NCBI RefSeq assembly: GCF_900102815.1
Contig: NZ_FNGF01000002.1
Coordinates: 372,001 to 436,000 of the forward strand
DNA: 64,000 nt
Origin: Glycomyces sambucus
GTDB taxonomy: Bacteria > Actinomycetota > Actinomycetes > Mycobacteriales > Micromonosporaceae
Reading direction: 5' to 3'
Shown here: positions 50,279-58,600 of the stretch, in pieces
How the letters are laid out: every line of letters starts with the position of its first letter
Position numbering within the stretch: the stretch's first letter is position 1
Position numbers and translations under genes: made by a program
Notes under the pieces: generated by a model
Databases searched by the model: none
What the model was told of the DNA's origin: nothing
Seen by the model: only the letters and a program-made list of their open reading frames with translations

Positions 50279-50713
50279 CTAAGCGGCCGGCTTGGGACCG
50301 GAGATGAACACCAGGCGGAACTTGCCGATCTGCACCTCGTCGCCGTTGCCCAGGCCCGCGGTCTCCACGCGCTCCCGGTTGACGTAGGTGCCGTTGAGGC
50401 TGCCCACGTCGCGGACGGTGAATCCGGACGCGTCGCGGTGGAACTCGGCGTGGCGCCGCGAGACGGTCACGTCGTCGAGGAAGATGTCGGAGTCGGGGTG
50501 GCGGCCGGAGGTCGTCACTTCGGTGTTCAGCAGGAAGCGCGCACCGGCGTTCGGCCCGCGGCGGACCACCAGCAACGCGGTGCCCGCCGGCAGGGAGTCC
50601 GCCAACCGGGCGGAGTTGAGCTCCGCGTCGACCTCGCCGCCCTCCTGCAGGGCGGACAGGTTCATCGTGGCCGTCACATCCGGCGGAGGGAACTCGTCAT
50701 TCGAACGCGTCAT
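50279..50713 (-). CDS. garA: FHA-domain protein, GarA/OdhI-type metabolic regulator, 144 aa
   Basis: The FHA domain is nearly identical in pattern to mycobacterial GarA: LLVVRRGPNAGARFLLNTEVTTSGRHPDSDIFLDDVTVSRRHAEFHRD (given in parts: RRGPNAGARFLL, GRHPDSDIFLDDVTVSRRH) and SLNGTYVNRE, GDEVQIGKFRLVF. GarA/OdhI inhibit 2-oxoglutarate dehydrogenase until phosphorylated by PknG/PknB on an N-terminal ETTSVF motif. Here that region reads DVTATMNLSAL, so the classic motif is altered. ATG at 50713 with aaggtgg upstream. Confidence 0.92.
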   Translation of the reverse strand: MTRSNDEFPPPDVTATMNLSALQEGGEVDAELNSARLADSLPAGTALLVVRRGPNAGARFLLNTEVTTSGRHPDSDIFLDDVTVSRRHAEFHRDASGFTVRDVGSLNGTYVNRERVETAGLGNGDEVQIGKFRLVFISGPKPAA

Positions 50714-50749
50714 GGGATTGCCACCTTCTAGCAAGTCTGGACCCTCTGG

Positions 50750-51127
50750 TCACTCCGTAAGCTTCGCATACGCTCCGGCGTCGAGCAAAGCACTGAGCGA
50801 GCCGGCATCCTCGACTTCGATGTCGAACATCCAGCCCGCCGCATAGGGGTCGCTGTTCACCAATTCCGGGGATTCCGACAATTCGTCATTGCACGCAAGA
50901 ATCTTACCGGTCAACGGAGCGTACACGTCGGAGACGCTCTTGGTCGACTCGACTTCGCCGACCACGTCACCGGCCCGAACCTCGGCGCCCGCCTCCGGAA
51001 GTTGGACGTATACGACGTCGCCCAGCGCGTTCTGCGCGAACTCGGTGATGCCGATGCGGAGGACGTTCCCGTCCCGCTGCTCGACCCACTCGTGCTCCGC
51101 CGTGTAGCGCAGTTCTTCCGGAATCAC
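50750..51127 (-). CDS. gcvH: Glycine cleavage system H protein, 125 aa
   Basis: Lipoyl-carrier protein: LRYTAEHEWVE at the N-terminus, ALGDVVYVQLPEAG, and the lipoylated lysine in GEVESTKSVSDVYAP; conserved NDEL and WMFDIE towards the end. It shuttles the aminomethyl group between GcvP and GcvT. GTG start at 51127 with ggggag upstream; the frame extends farther but without homology. garA follows after 36 bases, same strand. Confidence 0.95.
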   Translation of the reverse strand: MIPEELRYTAEHEWVEQRDGNVLRIGITEFAQNALGDVVYVQLPEAGAEVRAGDVVGEVESTKSVSDVYAPLTGKILACNDELSESPELVNSDPYAAGWMFDIEVEDAGSLSALLDAGAYAKLTE

Positions 51128-51270
51128 CTGGTGCTCCCCTCTGAGGACCCCGCCGGGAGGCGGGTCGGACGCACATGACCGTATCGCCCGGCCGAACGGC
51201 CGCTGCATCGGGTCGGGGGCCGGGTGACCGACCGCGGCCCGCCGCAGCAGCGGTGGGACCGCTTCCCTGC

Positions 51271-51882
51271 TCAGGCCGCGATCTCGGTGCGCGGTCGCCC
51301 GACCTTGAGGATCTGGCGGGCCTGGCGCAGGTACACCAGGGCCGCGAGCCAGTACAGGCCCAGGCCCCACCAGGCGAGGGCCCAGCCGAGCGGCTTGGCC
51401 CAGAAGTCGGCCTCAGGGACGAGCCCGGCGATGACGAGCACCGGGAACGTGCAGAACACGATCGTCGTCGAGGCCTTCCCCAGGAAGTGCACTTGGGGCG
51501 GGGCGTGGCCGTGCCAGCGCAGGACGATGACCATGGTGACCATGACGGCCTCGCGGGCGAGGGCGGCGAGGGTGAACTGCCACGGCAGCAGTTCCACGTA
51601 GGTGAGCGCCAGGAGCGCGGTGAGGATGTACAGCCGGTCCACGAAGGGGTCGAGGAGGCGGCCGAGCTTGGAGACCTGGTTCAGGTGGCGGGCGAGCTGC
51701 CCGTCGACCCAGTCGGTGCCGCTGCCCACGGCGAGGACGACGGCGGCCTGCCAGTAGTACTGCGTCGCCAGGAGGAGGTAGCAGAACAGCGGGATGCCGA
51801 GCAGGCGCACGGCCGTGACCAGGTTGGGCCAGGTCCACACCCCCCATCCGGCGGGGGGTGCTGTCGCTGCTGACTTGCTCAA
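51271..51882 (-). CDS. CDP-alcohol phosphatidyltransferase (PgsA2/Rv1822-like), 203 aa
   Basis: Integral membrane enzyme with the CDP-alcohol phosphotransferase signature D-G-x2-A-R-x8-G-x3-D-x3-D, seen as DWVDGQLARHLNQVSKLGRLL followed by DPFVDRL. About six TM segments. It would transfer a phosphatidyl group from CDP-diacylglycerol to an alcohol (glycerol-phosphate or similar). It sits upstream of gcvH as Rv1822 does near Rv1826. The acceptor is not certain. Confidence 0.87.
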   Translation of the reverse strand: MSKSAATAPPAGWGVWTWPNLVTAVRLLGIPLFCYLLLATQYYWQAAVVLAVGSGTDWVDGQLARHLNQVSKLGRLLDPFVDRLYILTALLALTYVELLPWQFTLAALAREAVMVTMVIVLRWHGHAPPQVHFLGKASTTIVFCTFPVLVIAGLVPEADFWAKPLGWALAWWGLGLYWLAALVYLRQARQILKVGRPRTEIAA

Positions 51883-52177
51883 GGCGGTCCTCTCGGCGGC
51901 GCCGGCCGCGGTGGCGGTCCGGTGCCCTGGGTCGGTCTCCTCTCGCTCGCCGGCGGACGAGCGGTGTGTGGTCGTTTCGTTCGCTTCGGTGGGTGTACCG
52001 AGATTCTAGCCGTAGGCGCCGACACCCGTACCGCGGAAATCCGAGGCCCTTGTGGGGTCGCTGACGGGCGAAGCCCGGCGTTATAGGTACCCGAGCCCGA
52101 GGTCGGGCCGTGATTCCACAAGAGGCGGTACGCCTCGGAGTCGATATATCTCTTGTATAAAACGTGATAGGAAACAA
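51883..52177. other. Non-coding region upstream of the phosphatidyltransferase gene
   Basis: About 300 bases with no supported gene. It has a minus-strand TAGAAT -10-like element (52003-52008) and a nested structure: acaagag (52118-52124) with ctcttgt (52150-52156), enclosing gaggcg/cgcctc (52122-52127 with 52131-52136). The run gatatatctcttgtataaaacgtgatagg is markedly AT-rich and may be another promoter region. Confidence 0.5.
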
Positions 52178-52207
52178 CCCGAGCCGGTCCGCAGGGACCG
52201 GCTCGGG
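52178..52207 (-). terminator. Intrinsic terminator of the 204-residue membrane protein gene
   Basis: A 13-bp perfect stem (52178-52190 with 52195-52207), loop of 4; on the minus strand it is followed by ttgtttcc. Confidence 0.85.
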
Positions 52208-52229
52208 CCGCGTTCGGGGGGTCGCGGGG

Positions 52230-52844
52230 CTATGCCGCGGGCGCGCCGGGGATGAACTTCTCCGGCTCCTCCTTGCGGAAGTACGCGTTCGCGGCGGGCA
52301 GCGCCAGCAGGATGACGACCAGCAGCGAACCGAGGACGCCCAGGGCCACGACGCCGTAGTCGACCACGGGGGTCCAGGACGGGTAGGCGCCGTAGGCGGC
52401 GTCCATGAGCGCCTGCGCGTCGATGCCCTCGGTGCCGGACGCCTCCAGGCCCGCGTCGAGCGAGGCCGCGCCGGCGATGATGCCGAAGGCGAGCACGCCG
52501 GAGCAGATGAGGACGAGCGGCTGCACGATCCAGGTGAGGATGCGCCCGACGCGGTTGCCCGCGGCGTTGAGGAGCGCGAAGACGACGAGCAGGACGGCGA
52601 ACGCGATGAAGACGATCGCGTTGACGCCGCCGCCCTCGAAGGTGAACCCGTCAGGCAGGTCGGAGGTGGAGAATCCCTGGGCTTCGAGCTCGGCCTCGGC
52701 GGCGTCCTGGGCGTCGGCGCCGTAGAGGAATCCGACGACGGCCTGGGCCACCAGGAACAGCGCCAGCAGGATCTGGATCCACACGGCGGCGCTGACGGCG
52801 CCGGGGCGGTTCCTGCCGGTGGGTTGGGGCGGGGTCTGGGACAT
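52230..52844 (-). CDS. Four-TM membrane protein of unknown function, 204 aa
   Basis: Hydrophobic segments at about 18-42, 72-92, 105-127 and 163-185. The loop between TM1 and TM2 is acidic (DAQDAAEAELEAQGFSTSDLPDGF) and the one between TM3 and TM4 is Ala/Gly/Asp-rich. The N-terminus is Pro/Gln-rich. I recognise no family. It is a single-gene unit with its own terminator. Confidence 0.75.
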   Translation of the reverse strand: MSQTPPQPTGRNRPGAVSAAVWIQILLALFLVAQAVVGFLYGADAQDAAEAELEAQGFSTSDLPDGFTFEGGGVNAIVFIAFAVLLVVFALLNAAGNRVGRILTWIVQPLVLICSGVLAFGIIAGAASLDAGLEASGTEGIDAQALMDAAYGAYPSWTPVVDYGVVALGVLGSLLVVILLALPAANAYFRKEEPEKFIPGAPAA

Positions 52845-52997
52845 GGTTGCCTCCGTGCGGGTTCACGGCCGGCCGTGGCGGCCGGACCACTGGGGGTGGT
52901 TCGACCCCCACGCTAGCAAGCATCGACGCCCGTCGCTGGAAGGAATACCGGTCCTTCTCGGGCAGGACGCCGCGCGCCCCCGCCTCGCCCGTGAGGA

Positions 52998-53627
52998 CTA
53001 CTCCCCTGCCGCCCCCTCCGCGCGCTCCAGGCGCCTGCGGCGCACGGCCACCGCCGCCCCCGCGAGGCACCCGGCCATCGGGACCGCCAGGAGCCACAGC
53101 GCCCACGCGGTGGCCGCGAAGACGGCCAGGCCCCCCAGGAGGATGCCGGTGCCGCTCACGTCGGTCCTGCTGTGCGCCAGGGCGGCCGCGAACGCGTCGC
53201 GCCACCGCGCTGCGGGCGACCACTCGGCGGCGGCGCGCAGCAGGACGGTGGCCGCGAGCGCGGCGACGACGAAGGTGGCGAGCGCGAACCCGGGGCGGCC
53301 GGGCACGCCCTCCTGGGCGAGCACGGCGAGGTTGAGCCCCAGGAGCAGGGCCGCGCCGGCCATGGCGAGGCCGACGCGCCAGCCGCCGCGCCACGCCTCG
53401 CGGAAGTCGGTCCAGAAGCCGCGCCAGGAGGCCGGGTCGCCCTCGGTGTAGGCGCGGAGGTGGCGGCAGGCGGCTGCCAGCGCGGCCGGGACGGTCACGA
53501 CCGGGAGGGCCGCGAGGGCGAACCAGACGCCGGTGAGCAGGCATTCGGCGAAGAGCGCGAAGCCCTCGCCGAACGCCCGCCGCGGCCGGCGGGAGGCGCG
53601 GGGCGCGTCCGCTCGCACGGCCGCCAC
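52998..53627 (-). CDS. YesL-like (DUF624) membrane protein, 209 aa
   Basis: About five TM segments with the DUF624 start GEGFALFAECLLTGVWFALAALPVVTVPAALAAACRHLRAYTEGD and a Trp-rich region (FWTDFREAWRGGWRVG). YesL is found in Bacillus next to rhamnogalacturonan genes and sugar ABC permeases; the function is unknown. Here it is the last gene of the rhamnose operon, start GTG 53627 sharing one base with the permease stop (TAGTG). Confidence 0.85.
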   Translation of the reverse strand: MAAVRADAPRASRRPRRAFGEGFALFAECLLTGVWFALAALPVVTVPAALAAACRHLRAYTEGDPASWRGFWTDFREAWRGGWRVGLAMAGAALLLGLNLAVLAQEGVPGRPGFALATFVVAALAATVLLRAAAEWSPAARWRDAFAAALAHSRTDVSGTGILLGGLAVFAATAWALWLLAVPMAGCLAGAAVAVRRRRLERAEGAAGE

Positions 53628-54532
53628 TACCCCTTGACCCCGGAGGTGGCGATGCCCTTGATGAGGAACTTCTGGAAGACCAGGAAGAACAGCACGACCG
53701 GGACGAGCGAGAGGAGGGTCATGGCCATCATGCCGCCGTAGTTGGAGACGGCCTCGGTGTTGTTGTAGGACTGGAGGAGCCGCGGCAGCGGGAACTTCTC
53801 GATCTCGTGCAGGTAGATCAGGGGGCCCATGAAGTCGTTCCAGGAGCCGATGAACGTGAAGATCGAGGAGGTCACGATCGCCGGGCGCAGGAGCGGCAGC
53901 ATGATCGAGAAGAAGATGCGGAAGTGCCCGGCGCCGTCGATGGTGGCGGCCTGGTCGAGTTCGCGCGGGATGCCGCGCAGGAACTGGATGTACATGAACA
54001 CGAAGAACGCGTCCAGGGCCAGGAACTTGCCGATGACGAGCGGGAAGATCGTGTTGACGACGTCGAGCTCGGAGAAGATCAGGTACTGCGGGATGAGCAT
54101 GACCTGGCCGGGGAGCAGGAGCGTCGCGATGACGACGGCGAACATGGCCTTGCGGCCGGGGAACTCCAGGCGGCCGAGCGCGTAGGCGGTGATCGAGCAG
54201 GAGACGACGATGCCGACCACCGACAGGGCGGCGATGACGAACGAGTTCCAGAAGAACCGCCACAGCGGGACGCCGGCGAGGCCGTCGAAGGCGGAGGCGA
54301 AGTTCTCCCAGGTGACCGTGGTCGGGATCGGGGAGAGGTCGGTGATGATGTCGGCGTTGGGCTTGATCGAGGCGGTGAGGACCCAGAAGGCCGGGTACAG
54401 CACGACGACCAGGGACGCGAGGAGGCACAGGTGCCAGAGGACGGACTTGCCGCGTTCGGCGCCGGTGCGCTGGCGGCGGCCGACGACGCGGGGTTCGGCG
54501 GCGGCGTGTTCGGCGGTGGTTGCGGCGGTCAT
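53627..54532 (-). CDS. Sugar ABC transporter permease (MalG-like), 301 aa
   Basis: Six TM segments and the EAA loop ELDQAATIDGAGHFRIFFSIMLPLLRP that contacts the ATPase. N-terminal Ala-rich cytoplasmic tail. It pairs with the MalF-like permease, whose stop overlaps this start by four bases. No MsmK-type ATPase is encoded in the operon, so a shared ATPase from elsewhere must energise it, as is usual in actinomycetes. The context points to L-rhamnose or rhamnosides. Confidence 0.92.
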   Translation of the reverse strand: MTAATTAEHAAAEPRVVGRRQRTGAERGKSVLWHLCLLASLVVVLYPAFWVLTASIKPNADIITDLSPIPTTVTWENFASAFDGLAGVPLWRFFWNSFVIAALSVVGIVVSCSITAYALGRLEFPGRKAMFAVVIATLLLPGQVMLIPQYLIFSELDVVNTIFPLVIGKFLALDAFFVFMYIQFLRGIPRELDQAATIDGAGHFRIFFSIMLPLLRPAIVTSSIFTFIGSWNDFMGPLIYLHEIEKFPLPRLLQSYNNTEAVSNYGGMMAMTLLSLVPVVLFFLVFQKFLIKGIATSGVKG

Positions 54533-55521
54533 TTGTTGTCCTCCCCCGCGTAGTAGACGAGGTTCTTGGCCGCGCGGAACATGATCAGGGTGACCACGCC
54601 GACGGCGAGCACGAGCATCCACGCCCACGCGGAGGCGTAGCCCATGCGCAGGTCGACGAAGGCGAGCGCGTAGATGCGCACGGTGTAGAAGAGGGTGGAC
54701 CAGGCGGGTCCGCCGGCGGTGCCGCCGATGATGAAGGCGGGGCCGAACATCTGGAAGGCGTGGACGGTCTCCATGAGGACGTTGAAGAAGATGACCGGGG
54801 AGAGCATGGGGATCGTGATGTGCACGAACCGGTGCCACTTGCCGGCGCCGTCGACCTCGGCGGCCTCGTAGAGCTCGCCGGGGACCTGGAGGAGGCCGGC
54901 CATGAAGATGACCATGGGGGCGCCGAAGGTCCACACGCTCAGGAGCACGAGCATGAGGATGGAGACGTCGGGGTTGCCGATGAACCCGCCGCCCTCCCAG
55001 CCGAAGAGGCTCATGAACTGGTCCTGGGGGCCGTCGGCGGCGAAGAGCGCCTTCCAGACCAGGGCCATGCCGACGCTCATGGCGATGAGCGAGGGCATGT
55101 AGAACGCGGCGCGGTAGAAGCCGATGCCGCGGCGCTTCTGGGTGAGGAGCATGGCGACCGCGAGGGAGGCGAGGAGCTTGAGCGGGACGGCCAGCACGAC
55201 GTACAGGAGGGTGACCTTGACGGCGCGGGAGAACATCGGGTCGGCGAACATCGCCGTGTAGTTGTCGAGGCCGATGAAGTCGCCGCCGAGGATCAGGTGG
55301 TAGTCGGTGAACGAGAGGTACAGCGACCACAGCATGGGCCCGAGGGTGAACACCAGCGAGCCGATGATCCACGGGGTCATGAAGGTGTAGCCGGTCAGCA
55401 GCTCGCCGCGGCGCGAGATCGCGGGGCGGCGCCTGCCGCCGCGCTTGCGCTGCTTCGCCTGTGCGGCGAGTGCTCCGGCCTCGTGGGCCGCGGGCGGGGC
55501 CGCGGTGGAGGGAATCGTCAC
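54529..55521 (-). CDS. Sugar ABC transporter permease (MalF-like), 330 aa
   Basis: Six TM segments with the CUT1 family pattern: YTFMTPWIIGSLVFTLGPMLWSLYLSF at TM1 and ELYEAAEVDGAGKWHRFVHITIPMLSP as EAA loop. The start follows a hairpin and repeat region that separates it from the binding-protein gene, allowing differential expression. The N-terminus is basic (KQRKRGGRRRPAISRR). Confidence 0.92.
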   Translation of the reverse strand: MTIPSTAAPPAAHEAGALAAQAKQRKRGGRRRPAISRRGELLTGYTFMTPWIIGSLVFTLGPMLWSLYLSFTDYHLILGGDFIGLDNYTAMFADPMFSRAVKVTLLYVVLAVPLKLLASLAVAMLLTQKRRGIGFYRAAFYMPSLIAMSVGMALVWKALFAADGPQDQFMSLFGWEGGGFIGNPDVSILMLVLLSVWTFGAPMVIFMAGLLQVPGELYEAAEVDGAGKWHRFVHITIPMLSPVIFFNVLMETVHAFQMFGPAFIIGGTAGGPAWSTLFYTVRIYALAFVDLRMGYASAWAWMLVLAVGVVTLIMFRAAKNLVYYAGEDNK

Positions 55522-55549
55522 GGTGAGGTTCCTTGTCGGCGTGGGTTGC

Positions 55550-55580
55550 GGTCCGCGGAGTGACGGGCACTCCGCGGACC
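55550..55580 (-). promoter_or_regulatory. Intercistronic hairpin between binding-protein and permease genes
   Basis: A 13-bp perfect stem (55550-55562 with 55568-55580) and 5-base loop, 29 bases upstream of the MalF-like start. No T-run follows. Most likely it stabilises the upstream binding-protein mRNA or partially terminates, as in malE-malF. Confidence 0.75.
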
Positions 55581-55584
55581 TCTG

Positions 55585-55735
55585 GTCGTTGCTTCGGCGC
55601 CTGTGGTCGCTACTGCTCAGCGCTTCCAGTCGCTGCTAATGCTGCTGGTCGCTCCTGCGCAGTGGTCCCAGTCGCTACTGCGCTGCGTTCCTGGTCGCTC
55701 CTGCGCTGCGCTCTTGGTCGCTACTGCTCCGCGGC
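55585..55735. repeat. Degenerate ~23-base tandem repeat at the end of the binding-protein gene
   Basis: Seven gtcgct (first copy gtcgtt) units start at 55585, 55606, 55629, 55648, 55671, 55694 and 55717; the last three intervals are exactly 23 bases. Fuller consensus: gtcgctactgcgctgcgctcctg. The last unit contains the stop codon of the binding-protein gene (cta, 55721-55723), so the array appears to be copies of that gene's 3' end in the spacer. Confidence 0.8.
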
Positions 55736-57016
55736 GAGGAGGGTCTCGGCCTCGGTGAAGAGCAGTGCCGCCGCCTCGGCGGGGCTCATGGCCGCGTACT
55801 GGACCTGCTGGTAGATCTCGCCGAACTTGACCTCGATGGCGCCGGTGGCCGCGGGCGGCGCGGGCGGCGGGGTGGTCAGGTACTGCGAGACGCTGGCCTC
55901 GTAGTCGAGGACGGCCTGGGCGTACTGGTCGATCTCGGCGTTCTCCAGGCCGACGTTGGTGGCCGGGATGCCGCGGTTGGTGCCGAGGATCGCCAGCGCC
56001 TCGGGGTCGCCGAGGAAGAAGTCGACGAACTTGGCGGCGGCCTCGGCCTGCTCGGTGGCGGCCGAGATGACCAGCTGCATCGAGGGCTTGAGGTAGAGGC
56101 CGAGGTTGGACGGGTCCAGGCTCGGCGGGGCGGCGAGGGCGAGGGTGCCCCCGTTGGCCTCGACGGTGGGCGAGAAGCCGGGCATGAAGTTGTCCCAGCC
56201 GATCTCGGAGGCGAGGACGTCCTGGACCAGGCCGCCTTCGGTCCATTCGATGGTGGTCTCGACCGGCGGGACGTTCCCGGCGGCGTACAGGTCGGCGGTG
56301 GTGGTCCACCACTCGGCGAGCTGCTCCTGGGTGAAGTTGAGGGCCTTGCCGTCCTCGGTGTAGAAGGACCCGCCCTGCTGGCGCAGCCACAGCTCCATGA
56401 AGTGGTACTGGCCGGCCCAGTCGCCGCCGCCCCACTTGCCCTCGCCGAGGGCGGGGGTGAGGGTGGCGATGTCGGCGGAGTACTGGTCCCAGCTGTAGCC
56501 GGGGGCGGGGGCGGCGACGCCGTTGGCCTCGAACCAGTCGCTGCGGTAGATCAGGCCGAGGGTGTTGCCCGCGGCCGGGACGGCGATGAGCTGGCCGTCG
56601 AGTTTGGCGGTCTCCAGGAAGCCCTCGCGGAAGTCGTCGGTCTTGACGACGCCTTCGAGGGGCAGGAGCATCCCGGCGCCGCCGAACTGGCGCAGGCGGG
56701 AGTAGTCCATCTGGAAGACGTCGGGGAGGTCGCGCGAGGCCATGCGGCCGGCCATGCCCTCCCAGTAGGTCGGGAAGTCGGCGAAGTTGGCGGTGACCTT
56801 GATGCCCTCGTTCTTCTCCTGGAAGAGGGTGATGACCTGGTTGGTGAGGTCGGCGCGGGTCTCGTCGCCCCACCATTCGAAGCTGATCTCGATCGGGTCG
56901 TCGGCGGTGCCGGCGGGCCCGTCGTCGCCGCAGGCCGCGGCGGCGGCGAGGACGGCGGCCGCGGAGGCGCCCGTGAGGAGGGATCGGCGCCGGAGGCGGT
57001 AAGGGTGGCTGATCAT
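55721..57016 (-). CDS. Sugar ABC transporter substrate-binding lipoprotein, 431 aa
   Basis: N-terminus has a twin-arginine-like RRRSLLTGASAAAVLA followed by a lipobox-type AAAC, so it is exported (possibly by Tat) and lipid-anchored. The mature protein is a CUT1-type solute-binding fold: ISFEWWGDETRADLTNQVITLFQEKNEGIKV, DVFQMDYSRLRQF, GLIYRSDWFEANG and a Trp-rich binding region. In this operon the ligand is probably L-rhamnose or a rhamnose-containing saccharide. rhaB lies 53 bases upstream. Confidence 0.92.
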   Translation of the reverse strand: MISHPYRLRRRSLLTGASAAAVLAAAAACGDDGPAGTADDPIEISFEWWGDETRADLTNQVITLFQEKNEGIKVTANFADFPTYWEGMAGRMASRDLPDVFQMDYSRLRQFGGAGMLLPLEGVVKTDDFREGFLETAKLDGQLIAVPAAGNTLGLIYRSDWFEANGVAAPAPGYSWDQYSADIATLTPALGEGKWGGGDWAGQYHFMELWLRQQGGSFYTEDGKALNFTQEQLAEWWTTTADLYAAGNVPPVETTIEWTEGGLVQDVLASEIGWDNFMPGFSPTVEANGGTLALAAPPSLDPSNLGLYLKPSMQLVISAATEQAEAAAKFVDFFLGDPEALAILGTNRGIPATNVGLENAEIDQYAQAVLDYEASVSQYLTTPPPAPPAATGAIEVKFGEIYQQVQYAAMSPAEAAALLFTEAETLLAAEQ

Positions 57017-57069
57017 CGTTGACTGCTCCTTCTTGTATGAGGGGTCCCGCCGGGGCGGGCCTTCGGGAT

Positions 57070-58554
57070 TCAGGGTTGGTGCCCCAACAGGCGTTGGGAG
57101 GCGTGGGACCAAGGTGCTCGGGGCCCTTGGGGTTCGTAGCGCCTGGGCCGCGCGGAGGCGCGGGCGGCGGCGCGGCGGGCCGCCGGCCCGGGGGCGATGA
57201 GGCCGAGGGCCTGGGCCTGGACGAGGGCGTTGCCGAGGGCGGTGGCCTCGTCGGGTCCGGCCAGGACGGGGCGGCCGGTGGCGTCGGCGGTGCGCTGGCA
57301 CAGGAGCGTGTTGTTGGATCCCCCTCCGACGATGTGAACGGTATCAACCGGTCGGTCGGTGAGGGTTTCGAGGGCGTCGATCGCGCGGCGGTGGGCCAGC
57401 GCGAGGGAGTCGATGACGCACGCGGCGGTCTGGGCGGGGGTCTCGGGGGCGGGCTGGCCGGTCTCGGCGCAGTAGGCGCGGAGGCGGGCGGGCATGTCGC
57501 CGGGGTCGGCGAAGCGGGGGTCGTCGGGGTCGACGACCGAGCGGAGCGCCTCTTCTCCGGCGGCGGCGTCGAGGAGGCCGGCGAGGTCGATGCCGCGGCC
57601 TTCGCGGCGCCAGGTGTCGACCGATTCGCTCAGGAGCCAGAGTCCGGCGACGTTGCGCAGGAAGCGGACGGTGCCGTCGGCGCCGCGCTCGTTGGTGAAC
57701 CCGGCGGCGAGGGCGGCGGGGGTGGCGATCGGGGTGTCGCGCTCGGTGCCGACGAGGGACCAGGTGCCGCAGGAGATGTAGGCGGCGGTGCCGGAGGAGG
57801 CGCTGTCGGGAGCGGCGCCGTCGGTCTCGTAGGGGACGGCGGCGACGGCGGCCGCGGTGTCGTGGCTGGCGGTCGCGATCACCTGGGTGGCGGCGCCGAG
57901 GCCGGTGGCGGCGGCGATCTCGGGGAGGATCGGGCCGAGGACGGTGCCGGTGGGGGTGACCGGTCCGAGCAGGGCGAGGTCGATGCCGAGCCGGTCGGCG
58001 ACCGCGGTGGACCAGTCGCCGGTGTCGGGGTCGAGGAGCCCGGTGGTGGAGGCGTTGGTGGCCTCCCAGGCGGGGCGCCCGCTGAGCCAGTAGGCGAGGA
58101 GGTCGGGGACGAGGAGGGCGCGGTGGGCGCCGGGTGCGTCGGCGGTGAGCTGGAACGCGGTGTTGAACGGCTGGGGCTGGACGCCGGTGTGCGCGAACAG
58201 CTCGTCGGCGCCCGTGTGCGCGAGGACCGCGGCCTTGGCCGCGGCGCCGCGGGCGTCGCGGTAGCAGTAGGGGTTGGCGAGGAGGTGCCCGTCGGCGTCG
58301 AGGAGGCCGTAGTCGACGGCCCAGGAGTCGACGCCGATCGCGGCCGCGCCGCCGGTGGCGCGGAGGCCGTCGAGGACGCCCGACCACAGGCCGAGCACGT
58401 CCCAGTACAGGCGCCCGCGCACGGTGACGGCGCGGTTGGGGAACCGGGCGGCCTCGGTGAGGGTCACCCGGTCCCCCGCCCGGTCCCGTGTCACCTCGGC
58501 GGCCATGACGCGTCCGGAGGAGGCGCCGAGGTCGACGGCGGCGAGCGTGGTCAT
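57070..58554 (-). CDS. rhaB: Rhamnulokinase, 494 aa
   Basis: FGGY/ASKHA sugar kinase: N-terminal phosphate loop AAVDLGASSGRVM, WAVDYGLLD, CYRDAR, then SHDTAAAVAAVP and the C-terminal IVGGGSNNTLLCQRTADATGRPV. These are the landmarks of rhamnulokinases. It phosphorylates L-rhamnulose to the 1-phosphate, between the isomerase and the aldolase. The last ~30 residues (ARPRRYEPQGPRAPW) are a non-homologous basic tail. A 46-base gap separates it from the aldolase-dehydrogenase gene. Confidence 0.92.
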   Translation of the reverse strand: MTTLAAVDLGASSGRVMAAEVTRDRAGDRVTLTEAARFPNRAVTVRGRLYWDVLGLWSGVLDGLRATGGAAAIGVDSWAVDYGLLDADGHLLANPYCYRDARGAAAKAAVLAHTGADELFAHTGVQPQPFNTAFQLTADAPGAHRALLVPDLLAYWLSGRPAWEATNASTTGLLDPDTGDWSTAVADRLGIDLALLGPVTPTGTVLGPILPEIAAATGLGAATQVIATASHDTAAAVAAVPYETDGAAPDSASSGTAAYISCGTWSLVGTERDTPIATPAALAAGFTNERGADGTVRFLRNVAGLWLLSESVDTWRREGRGIDLAGLLDAAAGEEALRSVVDPDDPRFADPGDMPARLRAYCAETGQPAPETPAQTAACVIDSLALAHRRAIDALETLTDRPVDTVHIVGGGSNNTLLCQRTADATGRPVLAGPDEATALGNALVQAQALGLIAPGPAARRAAARASARPRRYEPQGPRAPWSHASQRLLGHQP

Positions 58555-58600
58555 CGGCGCTCCCTCCGGTGCGGGGAGCGGCGGGCGGGTCGGGCGGGGG

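Noticed and set aside
52052..52255. 67-residue plus-strand open frame
   Set aside because: No start signal, Arg-rich, crosses a terminator hairpin.
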